Assembly: GCA_964432595.1 (NCBI GenBank)
Contig: CAYSOF010000021.1
Coordinates: forward strand, 60,435 to 124,434
Length of the DNA: 64,000 nt
Origin: DASYLJ01 sp964432595
Lineage (GTDB): Bacteria; Desulfobacterota; Binatia; DP-6
Direction of reading: 5' to 3'
This document shows positions 35,301-42,867 of this stretch, in pieces (position 1 is the first letter of the stretch; the number at the start of each line of letters is the position of its first letter). The position numbers and the translations under genes were made by a program. The notes beneath the pieces were generated by a model. It saw only the letters and a list, made by a program, of their open reading frames with translations. It was not told the DNA's origin and did not search any database.

Positions 35301-38300
35301 CCGCGCCGTCGACGTCGACCAGTACGACCACGACGACCGTCGTCACCACGACGACGACCACCACCACGCTCCCGCCCGTCTGCGGCAACGGCACGCTCGA
35401 CGACGCGGAGCCGTGCGACGGCGCGCTCGGGACCTGCGGCGCGGGCAGCGCATGCGGCGCCCCGGGTACCACCGGCGCCTGCGTCTGCGTGACGACCGGG
35501 GCGCAGACGCTGATCGTCAACTCGACGCTCGACACCGCCGACGCGACGCCCGGCAACGGCGTGTGCGAGACCGCGGCCGCCAACGCGGAGTGCACGCTAC
35601 GCGCGGCCGTCCAGGAGGCGAACGCGCTGGCCGGACCGAACCTGATCCAGGTGCCCGCCGGGCGCTACGCGGTGGCGGCGACCAACGGGCAGGTGCCGTG
35701 GCTCGTCGTGACGGGCGACCTCGTCGTCACGGGTGCCGGCGCGACGGCGACCGTCATCGACGGCGGCGATCTCACCCGCATCTTCACGATCGACGCGAGC
35801 GCGACCGTCACGCTCCGGAATGTGACGCTGACGCGGGGACGCGGCACCGGCTTCTCTGCGGACGACGCGGGTGCCGTCCAGAACCGTGGCCGGCTGACCG
35901 TTGCGGACGCGGTGATCCGCGACAACCGGGGGCTCGCCCCGGGCGTCCGCAACGTGGTCGGCGCGACGTTCGCGATGGCGCGCACCGAGGCCGTGTTCAA
36001 CCGCGCCGCCGACGGGCCGAGCGTCCTCGAAAACCTCGGCACGGCGACCGTCGTCGACTCGTTCCTGCATCACAACGTCGGCATGCCGATCCGGACGACG
36101 CGGAGCGGCGCGATCCTGCGGGTGGAGCGGACGACGATCTGGCGGAACCGCGGCGACGTCCGCTTCTCGACGCGGGCCGCCATCGTGCACGACACGGGGA
36201 CGACCAGCACGATCGTCGAATCCACGATCAGCGAGAACATCGGCGCCGGCGTCAGTGGCAGCGGCGCCGTCCAGATCGTCGGATCGACGATCTACGGGAA
36301 CCGCGCCTACGGGCCGAGCGGATCGGGTGGCGGCATCTACGCGAGCAGCTTCGGCGTGACTCGCCTCCGCAACAGCATCGTCGCGGGCAACGACTCGTTC
36401 GGCGGCACCGCCGACTGCTCGGCCTTCGGGAACGCACTCACCTCGGAGGGCCACAACCTGATCGAGAACCCGACGTGCGAGATCGCCGGCGACCTGACCG
36501 GGAACGTGACGGGGCAGTCGCCGCTGCTCGGCCCGCTCGTGCTGCAGCGCGGGCGCGTGCCCACGCACGCGCTCCTGGCGGGCAGCCCGGCCCGCAACGC
36601 CGGCAACCCGGCCGCGCCCGGCAGCGGCGGCGCCGCGTGCGACGCGGCGGATCAGCGCGGCATCGCGCGACCGCAGGGCGGCCGCTGCGACATGGGTGCC
36701 TTCGAAGACGACGGGGCCGCGGCCGGGGTGGTGCCGCCGGCCATGCAGCTCGTCGTGCAGGACACCGGTGTGGCGCGCGACGCCGTGCCCGGCGACGGGC
36801 TGTGCGCGACGGCGACCGGCACTTGCACGCTGACGGCGGCGATCGACGAGGCGAACATGCATCGCGCCGCGACGGTCGTGCGGCTGCCCGCCGCGACGTT
36901 CACGTTCGCCGCTACGCCGTACGACGACGCCTTCGAGGGCGCGAGCGCGCTGCCGCAGATCTTCGGCGACCTGACGCTGATCGGGCAGGGCGCTGCGGCC
37001 ACGGTCTTCGAGATGCCGCAGGGCAGCACGTCCCGATTGTTCTTCGCGTTCGCCGATCGCCTGTCGCTCCAGCGGCTGTCGATCCGGGGTGGTCAGGTGA
37101 CCGCGCATCCCGGGCAGGGCGTGCGGATGATCCGCGGCACGCTCGAGCTGCATGACGTCGTCGTGCGTGACACCCGCTCGTCCGTGCCGCTGGCGGTGGA
37201 CACCGGCACGGCGGTGCTCCGTCGAGTGGACCTCTCCGGGAACACCCCGCACGCCGGCGCGCTCGAGGTCTGGTACGGCAACGTCGACATCGAGGACCTC
37301 TTCGCCGCCGGCAACGTCAACGCCCGTAGCCTTCCGGGCGCGGCGGTACGGGTGCTGGCCATCGGCGCGAGTCGCGTCGTGCGGTCGACCTTCGCGTGCA
37401 ACGACGCACAGATCGGATCCGCGCTCGAATTCCGCGGCGTGAGCGTTCCGCGTCTGCACCCGAGCCTTCTCGTCGAAGACTCGACCTTCGAGTCGAATCT
37501 CGGCTCCGCGTTGAACACGCCCGAGACTTCGGTGGTCGAGGTCCGGCGCTCGCGCTTCATCGCCAACCAGACCGACGGCAATGGTGCCGCCATCTCGTCG
37601 GGCGGGCCGCTGCTCGTCCGCGACAGCCTGTTCGTGGCGAACGCCGCGACCGGCGGCGGCGGCGCCGTCCTGATGAGCTTCCAGAACGCGACCCGCCGGT
37701 TCGTCGATTCGACGTTCACGTGCAACCGGACCAACGGGAACGGCGGTGCGATCGAGGTCGACGGGGGCTTCGAGGGCAGGGAGCTCGAGCTCGAGCGGAC
37801 CACCTTCGCCGGCAACGTCTCGTACGCCGGGTTCGGCGGTGCCCTGTCGATGACTCGCGGGCCCGACGCCCGCGCGGTCAACTCGAGCTTCACCGACAAC
37901 GTCGCCGCGCTGGACGGCGGCGCCGTGTATCTCGACCGCTCGACGCTCGAGCTCGCCAGCGTCACCATCGCCCGCAACGTCGCCGGACGTGCCGGCGGCG
38001 GCCTCGGACAGGTCGGCGGCGACTACCAGCTCCGCAACACGATCGTGGCCGGCAATCGTGATGGCGGCCAGGGACCCGACTGCTCGACGGGGCTCCGGAC
38101 CTTCGGGAACAACCTGCTCGGAACCACCCGCGGCTGCTTCGTGACGCAGGCGAACGGCGTGCCCGGTGTCGCCCCGGGCGACCTGTTCGGCCCTGCGGAC
38201 GGTCCGCCGATCGACGCGCGCATCGAGCCGAGCGATCTCACGTGCCCCGACGTCGTCATGGGCTCGTGCACGAAGGTCGAGCTGAGCGGCCTGCCCGACA

Positions 38301-39169
38301 GTGTCTGCGCGCTCGCGCCCGACAGTCCGGCCGTCGACGCCGGCAATGCGGGTGGGTGCAGCGACCTCGCGGGCGGGGTGCTGTCGACCGACTCGCGTGG
38401 AAACCCGCGCGGCGACGACGACGGCAACGGCAGCGTCCGCTGCGAGATCGGTGCGTGCGAAGGCACGGACGGCGTGATCCCGACGACGACCACGACCAGC
38501 TCGACCACCTCGACGACGATCAATCCGCGTCCGGTCACGCCGACGCTGCCGCCCAACCTGCCGTCGACCACGACGCTTCCCCCGTCGACGACCACGACCA
38601 GCACGACGACGACGACCACCACCACCAGCGTCACCACGACGACGAGCAGCAGCACGAGCTCCACGACCACCACCACCACCACCACGGTCGCGACCACTTC
38701 GACGAGCACGAGCAGCACGACGACGACGTCGACGACCACCTCGTCCTCCACGACGTCGTCCGTCACCACGACGTCGACCACCGTCACGACGCCGACGACG
38801 CTTCCGGTCGAGGTGTGTGACCTGCCGCGCGCGCCGACCTACGAGTCGATCGACTGCCGCCTCGACGAGCTCATCCTGATCGTCCAGGCGTCGAACGACC
38901 TGGGCAAGACGAAGACGTCGCTCCTGAAGCTCGCGCTGAAGGCGCGCGACCTGAAGATCGCCTCCGAGACGCTCTACTATGCCAGCGGGACGAGCCGGAA
39001 GGTCCGCAACCTCCTGCACAAGTCCAGCCGCAAGATGGTGCAGTTCAACTACCGCGTGCGGTCGCTGGTCGGGAAGCGACAGATCGGTGCGGAGACGGCA
39101 GAGCAGCTGCGCGCGCTCGGCGAGCCGATCCTCGAGGACATGCGGATCCTGCTGAAGTCGCTCAAGTGA
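32327..39169 (+). CDS. Giant secreted multi-domain protein (TSP3-like repeats, propeller, two CSLREA/beta-helix blocks)
   Basis: A 2280-residue exported protein, last of the coupled operon. Signal 1-23; Fn3-like domain about 25-110; thrombospondin-3-like DxDGDGxxD calcium repeats about 244-466; unknown domain; Thr linker 1 (about 646-672); NHL-like propeller of repeated FDGxTGAPRG / GPDGxLYV units (about 674-980); Thr linker 2 followed by a Cys motif VCGNGTLDDAEPCD; CSLREA domain about 1060-1110 and right-handed beta-helix to about 1455; second CSLREA-like start at about 1474 and second helix to about 2045; a 110-residue Thr/Ser linker; and a basic, all-helical C-terminal domain (about 2164-2280). 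No catalytic motif seen; adhesin or surface-layer role is inferred. Confidence 0.85.
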   Translation: MRNRVAALLVFVLACAAPAVVRAAAPLPRDVVVTDVTPGGFTVTWTAEPGTGTLQVFRDVMGTVPAQGVTVESGPLLGGDAAASAALGVYRVRVSGMALVRPLFFRTVTTPLAGGAPLLEPVAGKALPSAVTISQIIARSANGIGANVTRSGPGTPVPGALVRVRMVGGRQSLSALAGDGYGGALGAVDLANLQGIDGTPSGGEPTVVEALAGTLGRARLTVPLDVNAGFGALQQVALAVAPVPDSDGDGIPNDWETDYGLNPGNPNDAGTDTGDGDGLTALQEYRLGTDPNVADTDGDTLNDGEEVARGTIATIWDTDRDGFSDFIEIPLGTNPLDADTDDDGWEDSLDASPLDPTVITLSDIDQDGVLDAEDLCPTVADPAQTDTDGDGLGDACDPDDDDDGEPDGSDLCPLLAEPGGLDGDGDGLGDACDSCPALASTDLTNTDGDALGDVCDPDDDNDFVPDFGPPSASNLPFVFTSTTAIVDTSLPPVAASNAFVGISKRLPGDLRIVTLGFFDLKNRTFLPGPPLSPADAAAPGWLGVQVDTNECDCFTLAGTETITIATDEGNVTAVLPLGAETLGHVIFVSEDGSTFEATSVAQGILVTLLRSSQPPLPLDNCRLVFNPDQKDVDGDGLGDACDGSTGTTTVTTSTTTTTRAPFPTTTTTLPDGKSSFLYVTNSVNGFNPLAEQNLMRFDGATGAPRGVAGNPASALFVPHTRPGSRLLFPNGLAGGVRNDVYGVASLEIFRWDATTGANLGVSGNPLSAHIPRPSGSQPDQVQLGPDGLLWVMSPQQQNILRAHPETGKLVSTFVQYPQSGNPDLLWAFLVTPEGVVYVARGDGDRSEVLRYDALTGAPLPGPGQLGARFVLNGFFQRASGLAIGPEGDLYLSDINAHEIRAFDGTTGAPRGVFVGSSLATNGGMRNPTDLAFGPDGHLYVASSGSGAVLRFHGFTGAFLDAFVPKGQGGLIRPTALLFYAADTPAASTTSTTAPSTSTSTTTTTVVTTTTTTTTLPPVCGNGTLDDAEPCDGALGTCGAGSACGAPGTTGACVCVTTGAQTLIVNSTLDTADATPGNGVCETAAANAECTLRAAVQEANALAGPNLIQVPAGRYAVAATNGQVPWLVVTGDLVVTGAGATATVIDGGDLTRIFTIDASATVTLRNVTLTRGRGTGFSADDAGAVQNRGRLTVADAVIRDNRGLAPGVRNVVGATFAMARTEAVFNRAADGPSVLENLGTATVVDSFLHHNVGMPIRTTRSGAILRVERTTIWRNRGDVRFSTRAAIVHDTGTTSTIVESTISENIGAGVSGSGAVQIVGSTIYGNRAYGPSGSGGGIYASSFGVTRLRNSIVAGNDSFGGTADCSAFGNALTSEGHNLIENPTCEIAGDLTGNVTGQSPLLGPLVLQRGRVPTHALLAGSPARNAGNPAAPGSGGAACDAADQRGIARPQGGRCDMGAFEDDGAAAGVVPPAMQLVVQDTGVARDAVPGDGLCATATGTCTLTAAIDEANMHRAATVVRLPAATFTFAATPYDDAFEGASALPQIFGDLTLIGQGAAATVFEMPQGSTSRLFFAFADRLSLQRLSIRGGQVTAHPGQGVRMIRGTLELHDVVVRDTRSSVPLAVDTGTAVLRRVDLSGNTPHAGALEVWYGNVDIEDLFAAGNVNARSLPGAAVRVLAIGASRVVRSTFACNDAQIGSALEFRGVSVPRLHPSLLVEDSTFESNLGSALNTPETSVVEVRRSRFIANQTDGNGAAISSGGPLLVRDSLFVANAATGGGGAVLMSFQNATRRFVDSTFTCNRTNGNGGAIEVDGGFEGRELELERTTFAGNVSYAGFGGALSMTRGPDARAVNSSFTDNVAALDGGAVYLDRSTLELASVTIARNVAGRAGGGLGQVGGDYQLRNTIVAGNRDGGQGPDCSTGLRTFGNNLLGTTRGCFVTQANGVPGVAPGDLFGPADGPPIDARIEPSDLTCPDVVMGSCTKVELSGLPDSVCALAPDSPAVDAGNAGGCSDLAGGVLSTDSRGNPRGDDDGNGSVRCEIGACEGTDGVIPTTTTTSSTTSTTINPRPVTPTLPPNLPSTTTLPPSTTTTSTTTTTTTTSVTTTTSSSTSSTTTTTTTTVATTSTSTSSTTTTSTTTSSSTTSSVTTTSTTVTTPTTLPVEVCDLPRAPTYESIDCRLDELILIVQASNDLGKTKTSLLKLALKARDLKIASETLYYASGTSRKVRNLLHKSSRKMVQFNYRVRSLVGKRQIGAETAEQLRALGEPILEDMRILLKSLK
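34262..34335 (+). repeat. Low-complexity Thr-linker repeat 1
   Basis: Short ACG/ACC triplet repeats encoding a Thr-rich stretch between the calcium-repeat region and the propeller of the giant secreted protein. Confidence 0.8.
35285..35370 (+). repeat. Low-complexity Thr-linker repeat 2
   Basis: ACG/ACC/TCG triplets coding a Thr/Ser-rich linker just before the Cys-containing VCGNG motif in the giant protein. Confidence 0.8.
38481..38805 (+). repeat. Low-complexity Thr/Ser-linker repeat 3
   Basis: About 325 bases of ACG/ACC/AGC/TCG triplets encode roughly 110 Thr/Ser residues with a few Pro before the helical C-terminal domain. The codon mix is not a simple tandem repeat. Such a region could vary in length between strains. 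Confidence 0.85.
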
Positions 39170-39187
39170 GCGACCTCAGCCGCGGCG

Positions 39188-40792
39188 TCACATCCGGAAC
39201 ACGCCGTAGGTCGTCGCCGGCACCGGCGCGTTGAGCGCCGCGGCCAGGGCCAGCCCCAGCGCGTCGCGCGTCTCAAGCGGGTCGAGGATGCCGTCGTCCC
39301 AGAGGCGCGCGGTCGCGTAGTACGGGCTGCCCTCGGTCTCGTACTTGGCGCGGATGGGCGCCGTCAGCGCCTCCTCGTCGGCGGGCGACAGGGCCTGCTT
39401 GCGGGCTTCCAGCTGCTGCCGCTTCACGGTGAGCAGCGTCTGCGCCGCCTGCTCGCCGCCCATCACCGAGATGCGGCTGTTCGGCCACGAGAACATGAGC
39501 CGCGGCGAGTACGCTCGGCCGCACATGCCGTAGTTGCCGGCGCCATGCGACGCGCCGACCAGGATGGTGAACTTCGGCACCGCGGCATTGGCGACCGCGT
39601 TCACCATCTTCGCGCCGTCCTTCGCGATGCCGCCCTGCTCGTACCGCTTGCCGACGATGAAGCCGGTGATGTTCTGCAGAAAGACGAGCGGCACGCCGCG
39701 CGCGCACGCGAGCTCGATGAAGTGCGTGGCCTTGAGCGCCGACTCGCTGAACAGTACGCCCTGGTTCGCCAGGATCGCCACGGGGTAGCCGTGGACGTGT
39801 GCGAAGCCCGTCACCAGCGTCGGGCCGTAGAGCGCCTTGAACTCGTGGAAGCGGCTGCCGTCGACCAGGCGCGCGATCAGCTCGCGCGCGTCGGTCATCT
39901 TCCGCGGATCGCGCGCGACGATGCCGTACAGCTCCTTCGGGTCGTAGGCGGGCGCCTCGGGCGTCTCGCGCTGGAGCGTCGCGGGCGGCGGCTTCGGCAC
40001 GGCGCCCATGATCTCGCGGGCGATCCGCAGCGCGTCGGCGTCGTCGGCGGCGAGGTGATCGGCCACGCCCGAGATACGGGTGTGCGTGTCGCCGCCGCCG
40101 AGCTCCTCCGCCGTGACGTCCTCGCCGGTGGCGGCCTTCACGAGCGGCGGGCCGGCCAGGAAGATCGTGCCCTGGTTCCGGACGATGACGGCCTCGTCGC
40201 ACATCGCCGGGACGTAGGCGCCGCCCGCGGTGCACGAGCCCAGCACGACCGCCACCTGCGGGATGCCGCGCGACGACATCTGCGCCTGGTTGTAGAAGAT
40301 GCGGCCGAAGTGCTCGCGGTCGGGGAAGACGTCGGCCTGCAGCGGCAGGAACGCGCCGCCCGAGTCGACCAGGTAGATGCACGCGAGCCGGTTCTCCAGC
40401 GCCACCTCCTGCGCGCGGAGGTGCTTCTTCACCGTGAGCGGGTAGTAGGTGCCGCCTTTCACCGTGGCGTCGTTCGCGACGATGACGACGGGCCGTCCCG
40501 CGACGGTGCCGATGCCGGTCACCATGCCGGCGGCCGGCGCGTCGTCGTCGTAGCAGCCCCAGGCAGCCAGCGGTGACAGCTCGAGAAACGCCGTGCCCGG
40601 ATCGAGCAGCCGCTCGATGCGCTCGCGCGGCAGCAGCTTGCCGCGCGACGTGTGGCGCTCGCGCGCCTCGGGCGGGCCGCCGGCGCCGGCCGTGGCACGC
40701 GCGGCGCGCAGCTCCGCCACGAGCCGCTCCATGTGGGCCGCGTTCTCCCGGAACTCGGGATCGGTGGGACGGACCCGACTGTCTAGTCTCAT
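39188..40792 (-). CDS. Acyl-CoA carboxylase carboxyltransferase (methylcrotonyl/geranyl-CoA type)
   Basis: Transfers CO2 from carboxybiotin to an acyl-CoA. The 534-residue chain has the MCCB/AtuC-type sequence: RGKLLPRERIERLLDPGTAFLELSPLAAWG (about 50-80), VVIVANDATVKGGTYYPLTVKKHLRAQEVA, LVDSGGAFLPLQADVFPD, and the C-terminal half with FLQNITGFIVGKRYEQGGIAKDGAKMVNAVA. This resembles beta chains of 3-methylcrotonyl- or geranyl-CoA carboxylase more than propionyl-CoA carboxylase. Last gene of the SDR-acyltransferase-carboxyltransferase operon, 13 bases after the acyltransferase. The carboxylase/carrier genes at 20 kb are the obvious partners. Confidence 0.92.
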   Translation of the reverse strand: MRLDSRVRPTDPEFRENAAHMERLVAELRAARATAGAGGPPEARERHTSRGKLLPRERIERLLDPGTAFLELSPLAAWGCYDDDAPAAGMVTGIGTVAGRPVVIVANDATVKGGTYYPLTVKKHLRAQEVALENRLACIYLVDSGGAFLPLQADVFPDREHFGRIFYNQAQMSSRGIPQVAVVLGSCTAGGAYVPAMCDEAVIVRNQGTIFLAGPPLVKAATGEDVTAEELGGGDTHTRISGVADHLAADDADALRIAREIMGAVPKPPPATLQRETPEAPAYDPKELYGIVARDPRKMTDARELIARLVDGSRFHEFKALYGPTLVTGFAHVHGYPVAILANQGVLFSESALKATHFIELACARGVPLVFLQNITGFIVGKRYEQGGIAKDGAKMVNAVANAAVPKFTILVGASHGAGNYGMCGRAYSPRLMFSWPNSRISVMGGEQAAQTLLTVKRQQLEARKQALSPADEEALTAPIRAKYETEGSPYYATARLWDDGILDPLETRDALGLALAAALNAPVPATTYGVFRM

Positions 40793-40805
40793 CCGATGGG
40801 CCGCA

Positions 40806-41714
40806 CTACCAGAAGATCGAGCGGCGGGACGCGAGGCCGTCGGCGAGCATCGTGGCGATGCGATTCTTCACCTGCTCCACCTTCTCGGCGATCACGTCGT
40901 CCTCGTCGTTCGGGTTGCCCGTGAACTCCATCGGCTCGCCGAAGTAGATGTGATACTTCGTCGGCAACGGCACCATGCCGAGCAGCCCGAGCCACGGGAA
41001 CGTGAGCGTGATCGGCAACGCGGGCATGCCGAGGAGTCGACCGACACTGCGCAGGTTCGCGATGGCGGGCGCCTGCTCCTCCGAGCCGACGACGCCGATC
41101 GGGATGATGGGCGTCTTGCTCTCGAGCGCGAGCCGCATGAAGCCCATGCCGAACTCCTGCAGCTGGTAGCGCTCCCAGATGAGCTTGTTCATGCCGCGCA
41201 CGCCCTCGGGGAAGGCGATGACGAGCTCGCCGCGCTCGAGCAGGTCGAGGCAGTTCTTGCGCGTGCCGACGACGGAGCCCGTGCGCACCATCATGAGGTT
41301 CACCCACGGCACGGTGGGCAGCCAGTACTCGCCCATGCCGCGGATGATCCGCGGCGTCGGCGCGTCGAGCACCATGCCGGTGCCGATCATCGCGGCGTCG
41401 AGCGCGATCTGACCCGCGTGGTTCGAGATCAGCAGCGCGCGGCCCGCGGGCACGTTCTCGATGCCGTGGACCTCTGCGCGGAACCAGTAGCGGTACATGA
41501 GGCCCGTCACGAGCAACGCCTTCTCGAGCGAGCCCGTGTGCAGGCCGTACGGATCGTAGCCGTAGGAGTTGAGGCGCGTCGGGATGCGCGAGAGCTTGTC
41601 GCGGATCTGGTGCTGGAGGTCGAAGATGCCGGCTTCGACGGACGCGGTGGTGCCGCGCGCCGCGCCGATCACGCCGTCGAAGACGCTCGGCAACAGGCCC
41701 TCAGCGGCGGACAC
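40806..41714 (-). CDS. PlsC-like acyltransferase
   Basis: A 302-residue lysophospholipid/glycerol-type acyltransferase. Motif I is the extended form N98-H99 with D106 (SNHAGQIALD), seven residues after the His instead of five, as in diacylglycerol/ester-synthase-like members. FPEG at 168-171 is the motif III acceptor site. A hydrophobic patch at about 135-145 (VPWVNLMMV) may face the membrane. The start is GTG at 41714, 14 bases inside the upstream SDR gene. The acceptor is unknown; membrane-lipid or wax/steryl ester formation are possibilities. Confidence 0.85.
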   Translation of the reverse strand: MSAAEGLLPSVFDGVIGAARGTTASVEAGIFDLQHQIRDKLSRIPTRLNSYGYDPYGLHTGSLEKALLVTGLMYRYWFRAEVHGIENVPAGRALLISNHAGQIALDAAMIGTGMVLDAPTPRIIRGMGEYWLPTVPWVNLMMVRTGSVVGTRKNCLDLLERGELVIAFPEGVRGMNKLIWERYQLQEFGMGFMRLALESKTPIIPIGVVGSEEQAPAIANLRSVGRLLGMPALPITLTFPWLGLLGMVPLPTKYHIYFGEPMEFTGNPNDEDDVIAEKVEQVKNRIATMLADGLASRRSIFW

Positions 41715-42747
41715 TGGCGAAGATGTCCTCGAGGGAGAAGAGCGGCTTGAAGCCCGTCGCGTTCGCGAAGCGGCGGCCGTCGAGCGTGAGCGAGTACTTC
41801 AGGAAGTCGATGGCGCCGGGCGGCGTGTGGTACAGGCCGAGCTGGAACAGCCGGCCGAAGACGCCGCGCGCGACGAATTCCGGGAAGGGAACGGCCGTGC
41901 CGCCCGTTTCCTCCACCGCGAGCTTGAGCGGCACCGCGCCCGGACCGACGACGTTGTAGATGCCGTGCGTGCCGGACTGGAGCGCGAGCGCGACCGCTTC
42001 GGCGACGTCCTCTTCGTGGATGAACTGCATCATCGGGTTGAAGCCGAGGATGGTCGGCACGTAGCGCTGCCGGAGGTAGCGACCGATCGCCGTCGACGCG
42101 TAGTAGCCGAGCGTGTTGACGGGACGGAGGATCGTCGTGGCGATCTCCGGATGGCGCCAGAGGAACGTGCTGCACAGCGTGTCGGCTTCGACGAGGTCGC
42201 GCACCTCGGGATAGGTGCGGCTGACGTTCAGCGGGTACTCTTCGTCGACGTAGTTCGGATTGTCGGGGAGCGCACCGTAGACGTAGCTGCTCGACAGGAT
42301 GACGACCCGCTTCACGCCGTAGGCCGCGCAGTACTCGAGCAGCAGCTTCGTCCCGAGGACGTTCACCTCGTGGCGCGTGCGCGGATCGGCGCGGAAGTGG
42401 CGGATGAACGCGTGGTGGACGACGGCGTCGGGCCGCTCGGTGCGGAAGATGTCCTCCGTCTTCCGCTTGCGCAGGTCGAGGACGTGGACGTTGAGCCCGG
42501 GCGGATGGCCCTCCCAGGGCTCGCGGTCGACGCCCGTCAGCGCGAAGGTGCCGGCGAGCCGTCGGGCGATGAGCCGTCCCTGACCGCCGGCGATGCCGGT
42601 GATGAGGATCTTCTCGCCGGGCCTGGCGCCGCCCTGCGGATGCGACGGGCGCTGCTCCGTCCCGGGAAGCGATCCGACGTCGGCGCGCGCAGGCTCGCCG
42701 CCGAAATGGAACAGCTGCTCCGGAGTGTCGAGCGGCGCGCGCGCCAT
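41701..42747 (-). CDS. NAD-dependent epimerase/dehydratase-family (extended SDR) protein
   Basis: A 348-residue extended SDR. The NAD motif TGIAGGQG is at 50-57, after an unusual 45-residue N-terminal extension. The catalytic Ser is in LSSSYVYG (152-154) and Tyr179 is present, but the expected YxxxK reads Y-P-E-V-R183. The dimer and substrate region (VNTLGYYASTAIGRYLRQ) is conserved in style. Activity with Arg in place of Lys is uncertain; the protein may bind NAD without full catalysis. First gene of an operon with the acyltransferase and carboxyltransferase, with GGAAGGAG upstream of the ATG. Confidence 0.82.
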   Translation of the reverse strand: MARAPLDTPEQLFHFGGEPARADVGSLPGTEQRPSHPQGGARPGEKILITGIAGGQGRLIARRLAGTFALTGVDREPWEGHPPGLNVHVLDLRKRKTEDIFRTERPDAVVHHAFIRHFRADPRTRHEVNVLGTKLLLEYCAAYGVKRVVILSSSYVYGALPDNPNYVDEEYPLNVSRTYPEVRDLVEADTLCSTFLWRHPEIATTILRPVNTLGYYASTAIGRYLRQRYVPTILGFNPMMQFIHEEDVAEAVALALQSGTHGIYNVVGPGAVPLKLAVEETGGTAVPFPEFVARGVFGRLFQLGLYHTPPGAIDFLKYSLTLDGRRFANATGFKPLFSLEDIFASVRR

Positions 42748-42796
42748 GGGATGACGAGGAGGCTCCTTCCAGAACCGGGGACGTGAATGGAGCCGC

Positions 42797-42830
42797 GAAA
42801 AGCGGCCCCGGCGCCGACTATGCCGGGGCC
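42797..42830 (-). terminator. Intrinsic terminator after the copper monooxygenase gene
   Basis: On the minus strand GGCCCCGGC and GCCGGGGCC form a 9-pair stem with a 9-base loop, followed by GC and four T residues. It lies about 37 bases past the stop of the upstream gene and before the SDR operon. Confidence 0.75.
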
Positions 42831-42867
42831 TGCCTCGTCGCTCAAGCCGAAAGGGCCGATTTCACGG

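Noticed and set aside
38481..38805. Repetitive DNA that could look like a CRISPR or minisatellite array
   Set aside because: It is in frame within a gene, codes Thr/Ser without fixed repeat and spacer lengths, and is a protein linker.
35597..39019. An 1140-codon open frame antisense to the giant protein
   Set aside because: Composition is Arg/Asp/Glu/Val-rich without motifs, while the opposite strand encodes CSLREA and beta-helix repeats.
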